DNA of 25,209 nt from Candidatus Bipolaricaulota bacterium (GCA_018334615.1 JAGXLP010000004.1:1-25209); one strand, 5' to 3'. Shown: positions 1 to 7,810, counted from the stretch's first letter. Notes: generated from the sequence alone by a model not told the origin. A program made the numbers and translations.

Positions 1-153
1 TTAAAGGTCCTGTTGTTAATGTGTTTTTTCAAGCCCCGTAGATACTATGGGGTAATTGACTATACAGTTGAACTAACGCGGAGGTTAAAATTTTTCCAAG
101 CCTGTTCTAAAGTTGCGGTGTAAACATTTATGTAAAAATAAGGGGGAGTAAAA
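1..153. other. Leading non-coding stretch upstream of the MBL gene
   Basis: No convincing gene lies here. A short hairpin at 34-52 (CCCCGTAG, loop ATA, CTATGGGG with one G-U pair) has no T-run after it, so it is not a typical terminator. A TTGACT at 56-61 looks like a -35 box but has no matching -10 at normal spacing. The stretch ends in AGGGGGAG at 141-148, the ribosome binding site of the next gene. Confidence 0.4.
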
Positions 154-819
154 TTGGAGGTCATACCTATTAGGTTGGGGACCGTTAAGAGTTTTCTGCT
201 CGTGGGAAACGGAAGTGACCTTATCCTGGTTGATGCGGGAAACCCTGGTGACGGCGGAAAAATCGTAGAAAAAGTTCAGACGTTGGGATACAGATTGAAA
301 GATGTTTCCCTGATAGTATTGACTCACGGTCACCGGGACCACGTAGGAGGTGTTGCTGAATTGACCAAAGCTTTGTCTGCTAAAGTAGTAATCCACGAAA
401 GGGATTCCCAGGTTTTGAGTGAAGGAAAAGACGCCCCGACCACCCCGGCCAGGTTTACCGGGAGATTGTTGAAACCATTTGCGACTGACAAAAAGTTTCC
501 CCTGCCCGAGGACGAGCCTGACAGGATCAAACAGAGTAGCGTAAGCTTGAAGTGCTTCGGGATTGATGGAGAGATAATTCATACACCGGGTCATACCTTC
601 GGTTCCTTATCGGTAGTGTCGGAGAACGGAATAGCAGTAGTCGGTGACCTTATTATGGGGAAATTTATCGTCTTCGGGAGAGCAAGCTTACCAATATTTG
701 CCGAAGATTTGCCGTCAGTAAAAGATAGTATAAAAAGAGTCTTATCCGCGGGACCAAAGAGGATATATTCATCTCATGGCGGACCTTTTACGCCGGAGGA
801 CCTTGAACGTTTAGTATGA
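154..819 (+). CDS. MBL-fold metallo-hydrolase (glyoxalase II-like)
   Basis: A soluble 221-residue protein of the metallo-beta-lactamase superfamily, probably a hydrolase with a two-metal centre. The family motif HxHxDH is complete as HGHRDH at residues 58-63. The other expected ligands follow in order: H147 in a TPGHTFGS segment, D165 in VVGDL and H208 in SSHGG. D27 in an LVDAG segment is also typical. The length fits the compact single-domain members close to glyoxalase II and flavoprotein-like MBLs, but nothing identifies the substrate. The start is TTG at 154, chosen because AGGGGGAG ends 5 nt before it and the first strand of the fold (EVIPIRLG) begins immediately. It lies 58 bp upstream of trkH on the same strand and may share its transcript. 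The fold assignment is firm, the function open. Confidence 0.88.
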   Translation: MEVIPIRLGTVKSFLLVGNGSDLILVDAGNPGDGGKIVEKVQTLGYRLKDVSLIVLTHGHRDHVGGVAELTKALSAKVVIHERDSQVLSEGKDAPTTPARFTGRLLKPFATDKKFPLPEDEPDRIKQSSVSLKCFGIDGEIIHTPGHTFGSLSVVSENGIAVVGDLIMGKFIVFGRASLPIFAEDLPSVKDSIKRVLSAGPKRIYSSHGGPFTPEDLERLV

Positions 820-877
820 TCAACGGATTTATTTGTGAGGAGCAAAAGAGTATGTTGAAGAAAGGGAGATATCGAGA

Positions 878-2356
878 ATGAGGAGGGATAGCTGGTTAAT
901 AAGGTTGCGCTATCTTGGAACGTTACTCTGGGTTTACGGCTTTATCATACCCCTGCCGTTGATTCTCGTTCCCTTTCTTTCCGACACAGGGTTTTCCTTC
1001 ACCACCATTTTACCTTTTCTTATCCCCTCGGTCATCTCCCTTTCTCTAGGCGGTTTGCTAAATCGTTCGATAAAGCTTAAACCAATATCGGGGAACGGAG
1101 CTATAATCGTAGTTGTTCTGGGTTGGTTTATTATCTCGGCGATCGGTGCTTTACCTTTTACGGTGGGGCTGAGAGTGGGGTTTATTGACGCTTTTTTCGA
1201 GGCGACCAGCGGTTTTACCACTACTGGAATTACTTTGCTGACAGGTCTGGATAAGTTGCCCAAGACCTTGCTATTTTGGCGATCGTTGACTCAGTGGGTA
1301 GGAGGATTGGGAATATTAACTCTGTTTTCAGTGTTGGTTTTTAAGGGAGAAGCTTCGCATAAATTGTTTGGCGCGGAAAGTCATAAAGTGATTTCAGAGA
1401 GACCGGCACCCGGTTTGTTTAGTACATTGAAGATTTTGTGGTCTATTTATTCGTTGTTCACCGCGGTAGTTGCGGTAATCCTATTGGCGGAAGGGGTCGG
1501 CTGGTTTGACTCTCTCAACCATGCGCTAACTACACTCTCTACGGGGGGATTTTCTACCCACGATGCGAGCATTGACTATTTCCGCCAGGCCGGTTTCGGT
1601 AATTACCGGCTGATCGAGTATACGTTGGTTGCGGGGATGACTCTGGGTGGTATAAGTTTCGTCGTTCACTACAGGGTCTTGCGGGGAAGAATCTCTTCCC
1701 TCTGGAACAGTATGGAGATAAAGCTGTTCTGGAAGATTATAGCTGGAGCAACCCTGCTGGTCTTCTTTGACCACCTGCACGCTCACGGGTTCGGAGAAGT
1801 CCTGAATGCATTTAGGACTTCTTTGTTTCAGGTCGTATCTTTGTTGACGACGACGGGGTTTGGGACGAAGGATATTGGAGGGAGTTTCTTTCCCGCGATG
1901 TCCAAGCAGATCTTCCTCTTTTTGATGGTAGTGGGTGGAATGGTTGGTTCCACCGGAGGAGGATTGAAAGTCTTCCGAGTTGGAGTACTTTGGAAGGCAG
2001 TGAAGAACCAGGTCAAAAAGACCGTCAATCCTTCCAGGGCCGTGAGTCCGTTGATAGTCGATGGCGAAAGGGTGCCACAGGAAGAAATCGGTAGAATTTC
2101 GACCCTGTTTTTTGCCTGGGTGGTTTTTATCCTTGGTGGGGGAATGATTGCGGCTTTCTTTTCCGATCTCTCCCCTCTGGCCGCTGTTTCTGGGATGTTT
2201 TCAGCCCTCGGTAATATAGGACCCAGTTACGTCCCGTTGAAAGAGTGGGCGAGTCTTCATCCAATAATTAAAATTACATATACGATTGGTATGTTGGCAG
2301 GTAGGCTTGAAATTTTACCCATACTTTTGTTATTTAGTAGAAAGGTCTGGAGGTAG
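878..2356 (+). CDS. trkH: Trk/Ktr potassium transporter membrane subunit TrkH
   Basis: This is the ion-conducting subunit of a TrkH/KtrB-type potassium uptake system in the inner membrane, 492 residues, a normal length. All four pore loops with their filter glycines are visible: TSGFTTTG (about 110-117), STGGFSTHD (221-229), TTTGFGTKD (324-332) and SALGNIGPS (442-450). The RxxxQWxGGxG segment at 135-145, the glycine-rich GGMVGSTGGGLKVFR segment at 353-367 and the closing GMLAGRLEILPILLLF stretch near the C-terminus are all family hallmarks. Alternating hydrophobic helices cover the rest. The ATG at 878 has a GGGAG about 9 nt upstream. Its stop lies 2 nt before trkA, whose RBS is inside the end of trkH, so the two are co-translated. 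Confidence 0.96.
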   Translation: MRRDSWLIRLRYLGTLLWVYGFIIPLPLILVPFLSDTGFSFTTILPFLIPSVISLSLGGLLNRSIKLKPISGNGAIIVVVLGWFIISAIGALPFTVGLRVGFIDAFFEATSGFTTTGITLLTGLDKLPKTLLFWRSLTQWVGGLGILTLFSVLVFKGEASHKLFGAESHKVISERPAPGLFSTLKILWSIYSLFTAVVAVILLAEGVGWFDSLNHALTTLSTGGFSTHDASIDYFRQAGFGNYRLIEYTLVAGMTLGGISFVVHYRVLRGRISSLWNSMEIKLFWKIIAGATLLVFFDHLHAHGFGEVLNAFRTSLFQVVSLLTTTGFGTKDIGGSFFPAMSKQIFLFLMVVGGMVGSTGGGLKVFRVGVLWKAVKNQVKKTVNPSRAVSPLIVDGERVPQEEIGRISTLFFAWVVFILGGGMIAAFFSDLSPLAAVSGMFSALGNIGPSYVPLKEWASLHPIIKITYTIGMLAGRLEILPILLLFSRKVWR

Positions 2357-2358
2357 AT

Positions 2359-3057
2359 ATGTACGTTGTTATAGCTGGTGCTGGATTGGTAGGTAGGGGT
2401 CTGACCAAACGATTGGTCGATAATAAGCACGACGTGGTGGTAGTTGATATCGATGAAGAGGTATGTAACAGGGTTTACCAGGAGTACGGTGCGGTCTCAA
2501 TCAATGGAGATGCAACAAACGTAGACGTACTGGAAGAAGCAAAAGTTGGTAGAGCCGATGTGGTGGTGGGGACGATGCGCCGGGACGCGGACAACCTGAC
2601 CTTTTCCCTGCTGGCGGATAATTTTGGCGCCACGAGGATCTTTGCCAGGATGAGAAACACAAAATACGAGGAAGCTTATCGGGCAGCGGGAGTTACGGAC
2701 GTCATTAATATCGTAGACCTCTACCTGGATCAATTTACCATGGAAATAGAACAGCCCAAACTACAGCGAGTCGCCACTCTTGGCGGGGGTGAAGCCTCGA
2801 TAGTTATCGTTTCCGTTCCGGAAGATTCAAGGGGTGCCGGAGAAACTATAGCAAAGATTACCCAGGACGAGAAATTCCCGGAGGACTGTGTCATAGCGGG
2901 GATCTATCGGAAAGAAGAATTTATTATTCCCCGCGGTAATCGGACAATTAAAGCGGGTGACAGGGTCTTTCTTGCAGCTGCTTTGGAAGATATCGAAGGG
3001 GCCGCAAAGTATCTGGGCGTCAGGGAGAAGAAATGGTTTGAGAGATTGAGGGCATAG
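2359..3057 (+). CDS. trkA: Potassium uptake regulatory subunit TrkA (RCK domains)
   Basis: The cytoplasmic gating ring subunit that binds TrkH and opens it in response to nucleotides. It has 232 residues in two domains. An N-terminal RCK/Rossmann domain carries GAGLVG at 7-12, the ribose-binding acidic residue at the end of the second strand (D30) and a GDAT segment at 50-53. A C-terminal RCK_C/TrkA-C domain covers about 137-218 and contains PRGNRTIKAGDRVFL. One RCK_N plus one RCK_C makes it KtrA-sized rather than the double-length E. coli TrkA. A GGAGG five nt before the ATG lies in the end of trkH. RCK_C domains of KtrA and CpaA are established c-di-AMP receptors in Firmicutes. The next gene, convergent, is a PgpH-type HD protein, which makes such control plausible here, but that is inference. 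Confidence 0.95.
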   Translation: MYVVIAGAGLVGRGLTKRLVDNKHDVVVVDIDEEVCNRVYQEYGAVSINGDATNVDVLEEAKVGRADVVVGTMRRDADNLTFSLLADNFGATRIFARMRNTKYEEAYRAAGVTDVINIVDLYLDQFTMEIEQPKLQRVATLGGGEASIVIVSVPEDSRGAGETIAKITQDEKFPEDCVIAGIYRKEEFIIPRGNRTIKAGDRVFLAAALEDIEGAAKYLGVREKKWFERLRA

Positions 3058-3092
3058 CTTACCACTTGTTAAATGGTCTTTCTGTCTCCCGT

Positions 3093-4541
3093 TTAACCTC
3101 CTTCTTGTTCAAGTTCCTTTACCTCGAATTCTTTTCCCTTTCTGGACGGATAGTTTTTCACTCTACGCTGATCCATGGCCCTGAGGGTCTCGGTAAATGC
3201 CTGTTTGATCTTAGCTATATCACCCATAGTGAGGGGGCTGTAATCTAATTGTCCGTCCTCTAACTTTGAGTCTATCTGTTCGTTTACCATCTCCTTTACT
3301 TCTTCCCCTCTGTCTTCCAGGGTGTGAGAAGCCGCCTCCACAGGATCGGCTAGAGCTATGATGGAAGTCTCCTTTGTCTGCGGCAGCCTGCCCTCATAGC
3401 GAAAGTCTGCTTCGGGAAATTCAACCTCGTCTCTTCCTTCCCTCAAGGCTTTAAGGTAAAAATATCTTATTAAGCCAGTGCCGTGATGAGTGGGGATGAA
3501 CCTTAGTACATCGTCCCTCAATCCGTACCTCTTTCCCAGGTCGATACCCTGTTTTATATGAGAGGTGAGCACGATCTTGCTCATTGAGGGGGTAAGGTCG
3601 TTATGTGGATTTGACTCTCCGGACTGATTTTCTATGAAGAATTCGGGGCGGACCATCTTTCCTATGTCATGGTAGTATCCACCTACTTTCGTTAACAATG
3701 CATCTGCTCCGATGGCTCGGGCTGCGTTTTCGCCCAAACTGGCGATATTTTGGCTGTGGTGATAGGTGCCCGGTGTCTCCGAACGGAGCCTTTCTAAAAG
3801 CGGGTGTGAAGGGTTAAGCAATTCCATGAGCCCAATGGGACTTGTGGTCTGAGTAATTCTTTCCGCGAACGGTACCGCTGCCGCAATAAATAGCGCGCTG
3901 ATTAGCCCGTTGAGCGCCGCCCATCCGTAGTTAGGCAAATCCAGGTTAATGATGAAGGGAGAAGAAAGTGTGGGAAACCGAAATGCGAAAACAATTATTA
4001 CGTTTACCAGGCCAACCGATAGGCCGATTTTAGTAAGGTCCGAGATTCGCCTGATTTCCCTTGCCTCGAGTATACCTACCAGACCTCCAAGAAAGGCAAC
4101 GATAGGAGGGCCCATTGTCCCTGAAACACCGGGTTGGAGACCGACTGCAAGGGCAAGGAAAATATTAATGCTCAGGGCTGTCTCAAAGTCAATAAATATC
4201 GCAAATAAAGAAGTGATAAAAGCTACCGGAACGAGGTAGAGAGAAACTAAGGCGGATCCCTTTATCGTCAGAAGAAGAAAAAGAACCCCCCCTGTGAGGA
4301 AAAATAACCTTCTGTAATTTTCAGTTATATTTTTCTTCCTGATAGAAATATAAGAAGCAATGGCCACCGCGCTAATGGCTATTACAATGCCGTTAGCAAG
4401 TGCATGCTTCCAGGAAAGGAAAGTAAAGAAAGGATCCTCGAATTTAAAATTGAAGGTAAACAAAAACGCGATAAGAAGGAGGTAAACGATGGAAAACAGG
4501 AACCTTTTTACTTTTTCGCTTGCCGGAGACTCAATAGACAT
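3093..4541 (-). CDS. Membrane HD-domain protein, PgpH/YqfF family (probable c-di-AMP phosphodiesterase), short form
   Basis: An integral membrane protein with a cytoplasmic HD phosphohydrolase domain, about 482 residues. The N-terminal half has about eight hydrophobic segments. From about residue 240 the family signature appears: ELLNPSHPLLERL, TPGTYHHS with the first metal histidine, YYHDIGK with the HD pair at 291-292, H328, HH at 352-353 and D399 in LADPVEA. PgpH proteins hydrolyse c-di-AMP. Full-length members are about 700 residues, with a large extracytoplasmic 7TMR-HDED domain after the first helix. Here only about 15 residues separate helix 1 from helix 2, so that domain is missing. 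The ATG at 4541 has AAGGTGA (4551-4557) with 9 nt spacing; a TTG two codons upstream is too close to that site. It follows phoH by 25 nt, a common pairing, but no ybeY follows. Confidence 0.9.
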   Translation of the reverse strand: MSIESPASEKVKRFLFSIVYLLLIAFLFTFNFKFEDPFFTFLSWKHALANGIVIAISAVAIASYISIRKKNITENYRRLFFLTGGVLFLLLTIKGSALVSLYLVPVAFITSLFAIFIDFETALSINIFLALAVGLQPGVSGTMGPPIVAFLGGLVGILEAREIRRISDLTKIGLSVGLVNVIIVFAFRFPTLSSPFIINLDLPNYGWAALNGLISALFIAAAVPFAERITQTTSPIGLMELLNPSHPLLERLRSETPGTYHHSQNIASLGENAARAIGADALLTKVGGYYHDIGKMVRPEFFIENQSGESNPHNDLTPSMSKIVLTSHIKQGIDLGKRYGLRDDVLRFIPTHHGTGLIRYFYLKALREGRDEVEFPEADFRYEGRLPQTKETSIIALADPVEAASHTLEDRGEEVKEMVNEQIDSKLEDGQLDYSPLTMGDIAKIKQAFTETLRAMDQRRVKNYPSRKGKEFEVKELEQEGG

Positions 4542-4550
4542 TTTCAAAAT

Positions 4551-4557
4551 TCACCTT
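4551..4557 (-). promoter_or_regulatory. Ribosome binding site deciding the PgpH-family start
   Basis: AAGGTGA on the minus strand lies 9 nt before the ATG at 4541-4539 but only 3 nt before the in-frame TTG at 4547-4545, so the ATG is the better start. Confidence 0.55.
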
Positions 4558-4566
4558 GGATTTGAA

Positions 4567-5529
4567 CTATCCCTTTTCTTGTTCGTATGCCTCTATAATC
4601 TTCTTTACCAGATCGTGCCGGACGACATCGGTTTTATCCAGGTAGATAAACTCGATTCCGGGAATATCCTCCAGGAATTTTCGGTCGTGGCTTAACCCGG
4701 AAGCATCGTTCTGTAAATCAATTTGAGTTATGTCGCCCGTAATAACCGCTTTTGAATCGAAGCCAAGTCTGGTGAGGAACATTTTAAGTTGAGTGGAAGT
4801 CGTGTTCTGGGCCTCGTCCAGTATTACGAAAGAATTGTTTAACGTTCTTCCCCGCATAAAAGCGAGAGGGGCGATTTCAATTCTTCCTTCTTCCTTCAGT
4901 CTTTCGAACTCCTCACCCGGGACCATGTCGTAAATCGCGTCGTAAAGGGGGCGGAGGTAAGGGTTGACTTTTGCCTGCATATCTCCCGGAAGAAAACCCA
5001 GTTCTTCTCCTGCTTCGACTGCAGGTCGGGTAAGGATCATCCTCTTGACCTTTCCCTTCTTTAAAAATTCGATTCCCATGGCCACTGCGAGATATGTTTT
5101 ACCGGTTCCCGCCGGACCGATACAGAATACGATATCTTTTTCTCTGATTGCCTCTACGTATTCTTTCTGGTTGATTGATTTAGGTTTGATCTGTTCACCC
5201 CAGTAGGTAGTCTGAATGACGTCAGAAAGTACTCCCTTCAGCTTATCTTGTTCCCCGCCTTTGACCATCTGGGTCAGCTTTTTCACCTCTTCAAATTTTG
5301 GTGATTGTCCGTCGTCTATCATTTCCAACAACTCGTCGAAAAGAGCGCGGGCTTCTTTTACTTCCGACTCTTCCCCTTTTATCTTTATTACCCCGTCTCT
5401 GACTATTATCCGAGCGTCAAAGTTCTCACGAATGTAGTTTAAATTCTTGTTGTATTGCCCAAGTAATGTGACTGTTTGATCGTGATCTCTCAGTGTCAAT
5501 TCCCTCTCGATTGTTTGTTCGTTACTGAT
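4567..5529 (-). CDS. phoH: PhoH-family ATPase, probable ATC start
   Basis: A cytoplasmic P-loop ATPase of the PhoH (PhoH-L/YbeZ) family, linked in other bacteria to RNA metabolism together with YbeY. An N-terminal KH-like region (EARALFDELLEM) precedes the ATPase domain. The ATPase has Walker A GPAGTGKT about 130 residues in, the family segment LTRPAVEAGEELGFLPGD, Walker B VILDEAQNTT and a sensor stretch VITGDITQIDL. The first standard start codon is TTG at 5499, but it has only a cramped GAGAGG before it and would cut the first family strand (ERELTL). The frame is open back to a TGA at 5538. An ATC at 5529-5527 sits 9 nt after a clean AAGGAG and gives a natural N-terminus, (M)SNEQTIERELTL, for 320 residues. 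I take ATC as the start; if wrong, the protein is 310 residues from 5499. Confidence 0.9.
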   Translation of the reverse strand: MSNEQTIERELTLRDHDQTVTLLGQYNKNLNYIRENFDARIIVRDGVIKIKGEESEVKEARALFDELLEMIDDGQSPKFEEVKKLTQMVKGGEQDKLKGVLSDVIQTTYWGEQIKPKSINQKEYVEAIREKDIVFCIGPAGTGKTYLAVAMGIEFLKKGKVKRMILTRPAVEAGEELGFLPGDMQAKVNPYLRPLYDAIYDMVPGEEFERLKEEGRIEIAPLAFMRGRTLNNSFVILDEAQNTTSTQLKMFLTRLGFDSKAVITGDITQIDLQNDASGLSHDRKFLEDIPGIEFIYLDKTDVVRHDLVKKIIEAYEQEKG

Positions 5530-5538
5530 TTTATCTCA

Positions 5539-5544
5539 CTCCTT
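5539..5544 (-). promoter_or_regulatory. Ribosome binding site pointing to a non-canonical phoH start
   Basis: AAGGAG on the minus strand. The only in-frame codon at usual spacing (9 nt) that could serve as a start is ATC at 5529-5527. No ATG, GTG or TTG of the phoH frame lies within 30 nt. Confidence 0.5.
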
Positions 5545-5581
5545 ATTGGTGTTCTCCCGTACCAAAAATTGCCGAGAAAGC

Positions 5582-5599
5582 CCCGCAGCTTGCTGCGGG
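5582..5599 (-). terminator. Strong GC hairpin between mtaB and phoH (terminator or attenuator)
   Basis: CCCGCAGC and GCTGCGGG form a perfect 8-bp palindrome with TT between the arms. Read in the direction of the mtaB-phoH transcript, it is followed by a T-rich stretch ending in ATTTTT. It could terminate the AMMECR1-mtaB message, attenuate phoH, or be a REP-like palindrome; the T-run is broken, so termination is uncertain. Confidence 0.45.
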
Positions 5600-5620
5600 T
5601 TTGAATCGGCTGGTTTTTGT

Positions 5621-5741
5621 CCAGCACTCAATTGAGATATGGTGCTTGGTCAAGTTATGGTAAACATATATACCTAGGCTAAACAAAAGTGGAATTCGTA
5701 CCTTGTTAGTAACCAAGTTGATCTCCTCAATTGAGTGCTGG
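5621..5741. repeat. 16-bp perfect inverted repeat with palindromic cores
   Basis: CCAGCACTCAATTGAG at 5621-5636 is repeated exactly in inverse orientation at 5726-5741, 89 bp apart. A further CTTGGT match occurs at the same offset (8 bases inside each arm). Each arm also contains CTCAATTGAG, itself a perfect 10-bp palindrome. The DNA between holds no gene. It could be a small non-autonomous element with terminal repeats, a pair of operators about 99 bp apart centre to centre, or a long RNA hairpin in the phoH leader. No clear target-site duplication is visible; both flanks share only GT. Confidence 0.7.
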
Positions 5742-5786
5742 GTCAATTTTCGCTTTTCATGTCCATAGTTCTATCTCAATGATTTT

Positions 5787-7172
5787 CTACAAGCCCTGTT
5801 TCTTGGGGCAGGGTTCTTGACTTTCAAGTACCTTAGTATCCTTGCTTCTCTTGCTCGTTCCGTTTGGCTCCCGTGTGTATTTGGCGAGGCAGAAGTCTTC
5901 GTTTACTTCGGTTATCTTTACTTTTAACGTATCTCCCGGTTCTATGCCATCCGGACCGTATCTTTCCGGCAGGTGTAGATCTAAATAGGTCCTGGAGTAA
6001 CCTCTCCATCCCTTTACTTTATTGCTTGGTTCTTCCAGAATCATCTCTAGTTCTTCCCCTTTGAACGTATTCCGTTCCTCTTTGCTTACCGAGGCAGCGA
6101 GGGACCTCAATTCCTCTGCCCTTTGGTTTTTTACCGAAGAATCAACCCTGGGTTCGTATTTCGAGGCCGGAGTTTTATCTCGTGGTGAATAACGGAAGAC
6201 ATGAATGTTAGAAAACCCAACCTGTTTTACCAGGTCCTTTGTTAGCTCGAAGTCTTCCTTACTTTCACCGGGAAAACCAACCATCAAGTCAGTTCCAAAA
6301 GTCGAGCCAGGTATTTTGTTTTTGATTAGATCAATCTTATTCAGATAGTATTCCCTCGAATAACTCCTGTTCATGGAATTCAATATACTGTTGGATCCCG
6401 ACTGTAAAGGAATGTGAAAATAAGGACACATTTTTTCCGAGCGGCTAAAGAGGTTTACCAGAGGTTCCGTTATCCCCTCGGGGTTGATGGAGCTGAGTCT
6501 TATTCTGGTAGTAGTTTTCAACCCGGAAAGCTTATCCATTAAGTCCGGAAGCTTCAACCCTTCACTCCTGTATTCGGCCAGGTTGATCCCGGTCAGTACT
6601 ATTTCCCTGAAACCGTTCTTACCTAATTCACGTACTTCCTCGAGAACCTTTGATGGAGATTTACTCCTTGTCGGACCCCGCAGATAGTGGACCTTGCAAA
6701 AGGTACAGGAATTACTGCAACCATCTTGAATCTTCACGAACCCCCGGGTGTGGCTACTGTCCCTTGAAATGGTTTTGTTGTCGAGGTTCCAATTGCTTAT
6801 TTTGCTCCCCCCGATCTCTCCTCGTTGGCCGGATTCCGCCATATCCAGGACCTTGGAAAATTTGTACTTGTGGGAGTTGAGAAATATCATATCTACTCCG
6901 TCGATATCGGCAATTGCCTTCGAATCCAGGGTTGTATAGCATCCTGTTACCAGGACCAGGCCTGATTGTCTGCCAGCTCTCCGAATATATTTTCGTGATT
7001 TTCTGTCAGCTCCTTTGGTGACGCTACAGGTGTTTATAACGTAAATATCCGGATTATCCTCGAACGGTACGATCCCGTAAGGTTCTTTATCCCGAATGGC
7101 CTCTTTCATTATCTCTGTATCGTACTGGTTGGATTTACAGCCTAAAGTATAGAAAGCTACTTTTGTGCCCAT
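5787..7172 (-). CDS. mtaB: tRNA threonylcarbamoyladenosine methylthiotransferase, MtaB type
   Basis: A radical-SAM enzyme that adds a methylthio group to a modified adenosine next to the anticodon (t6A37 in MtaB). The order of domains is standard. The UPF0004 domain has cluster cysteines C12 (TLGCKSNQYDTE), C49 (NTCSVTKGADRKSR) and C78 (VTGCY). The radical-SAM motif is CSNSCTFC at 152-159 within IQDGCSNSCTFCKVHYLRGP, and GTDLMVGFPGES occurs further on. A C-terminal TRAM domain covers about 390-445 (GYSRTYLDLHL onward). The NTCSVT and QDGC forms fit MtaB better than MiaB or RimO. Length is 461 residues. The ATG at 7172 has no obvious Shine-Dalgarno sequence and lies 41 nt after the AMMECR1 stop, so it is probably read from the same message. 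A strong hairpin follows before phoH. Confidence 0.93.
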   Translation of the reverse strand: MGTKVAFYTLGCKSNQYDTEIMKEAIRDKEPYGIVPFEDNPDIYVINTCSVTKGADRKSRKYIRRAGRQSGLVLVTGCYTTLDSKAIADIDGVDMIFLNSHKYKFSKVLDMAESGQRGEIGGSKISNWNLDNKTISRDSSHTRGFVKIQDGCSNSCTFCKVHYLRGPTRSKSPSKVLEEVRELGKNGFREIVLTGINLAEYRSEGLKLPDLMDKLSGLKTTTRIRLSSINPEGITEPLVNLFSRSEKMCPYFHIPLQSGSNSILNSMNRSYSREYYLNKIDLIKNKIPGSTFGTDLMVGFPGESKEDFELTKDLVKQVGFSNIHVFRYSPRDKTPASKYEPRVDSSVKNQRAEELRSLAASVSKEERNTFKGEELEMILEEPSNKVKGWRGYSRTYLDLHLPERYGPDGIEPGDTLKVKITEVNEDFCLAKYTREPNGTSKRSKDTKVLESQEPCPKKQGL

Positions 7173-7213
7173 GATAGCAATAGGTTTAAATGCAGGTTAA
7201 GGGTAAGGTGGGG

Positions 7214-7747
7214 TCAGTTTCCAATGGGCTTCTCTCCCTCGTGTCTTTCTACTTCGAACCGTTTGGTGACAAAATTCTCGTCTACAGGGGGAATGCCGGC
7301 TTTTTTCTTGGCGATATCAATTTGTTCCTCCACGGAATCCACCCCGTCCAGGTCTGGCAGAAGCAGCCCCGATCTGGAGCCTTTTTTAACTATAACACCG
7401 TATTTATCCGGATCCAGGTCTTCCGCCTTACAGGTTTCCGGCTCGGTCAGGATGTCCACTGATAAGGTTATTTCTTCCAGTTCAACCGGCTTTACCGGGG
7501 GGAACCTGGGGTCTTCCAGGGCAGCCGAGGAGGCATTTCTAAGTATTTCATCGCCAACCGTCTCCGTTACAGGAGTATAAGTGCCGATACAACCCCTCAG
7601 TTCGTGGTTGCTTTTCTTCAGAGTGACAAAAACTCCCCTGGAAACTTGTGGTAGTTCCGCCTTTAGCTTCTGGATTTCCTCGACGACATCTCCTGTTACA
7701 GCCTTCCTTACTGCTTTTTTAGCCAGCTTAACATAGTTATCTTCCAT
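7214..7747 (-). CDS. AMMECR1-domain protein
   Basis: A 177-residue member of the AMMECR1 family, widespread in archaea and scattered in bacteria and eukaryotes, with no firmly established biochemical role; links to Memo-like partners and redox chemistry are only proposed. The diagnostic LRGCIGT motif is intact at about 50-56. The flanking segments RGVFVTLKK before it, and SAALEDPRFPPV and ELEEITLSVDIL after it, match the family order. The length corresponds to the AMMECR1 domain alone, with no Memo fusion. The ATG at 7747 is preceded by AAGGTGAA, and a very good promoter ends only about 8 bases before the ATG, so the mRNA may be almost leaderless. It is the first gene of a minus-strand run AMMECR1-mtaB-phoH-HD protein, diverging from the LCP gene. 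Confidence 0.93.
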   Translation of the reverse strand: MEDNYVKLAKKAVRKAVTGDVVEEIQKLKAELPQVSRGVFVTLKKSNHELRGCIGTYTPVTETVGDEILRNASSAALEDPRFPPVKPVELEEITLSVDILTEPETCKAEDLDPDKYGVIVKKGSRSGLLLPDLDGVDSVEEQIDIAKKKAGIPPVDENFVTKRFEVERHEGEKPIGN

Positions 7748-7755
7748 TTCACCTT

Positions 7756-7784
7756 ATTATAGACCCAAAACACCCTTTATTCAA
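7756..7784 (-). promoter_or_regulatory. Sigma70-type promoter of the AMMECR1-mtaB operon
   Basis: On the minus strand TTGAAT (7784-7779), a 17-bp spacer and a perfect TATAAT (7761-7756). Transcription would be expected to start near 7749, only 0-3 bases before the ATG at 7747, so most of the SD-like AAGGTGA would lie outside the transcript. Confidence 0.6.
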
Positions 7785-7810
7785 AGCGGTGTCAGTATTC
7801 AACTAAATCC

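Noticed and set aside
34..52. Hairpin CCCCGTAG/CTATGGGG as a terminator
   Set aside because: No T-run follows on either strand and no upstream gene is visible in the window.
5596..5612. GGTTTGAATCGGC resembling a tRNA T-arm
   Set aside because: No acceptor stem, anticodon arm or CCA-side pairing could be found around it.
5543..5746. 67-codon minus-strand reading frame across the inverted repeat
   Set aside because: It runs through the GC hairpin and both repeat arms, has no ribosome binding site and resembles no protein.
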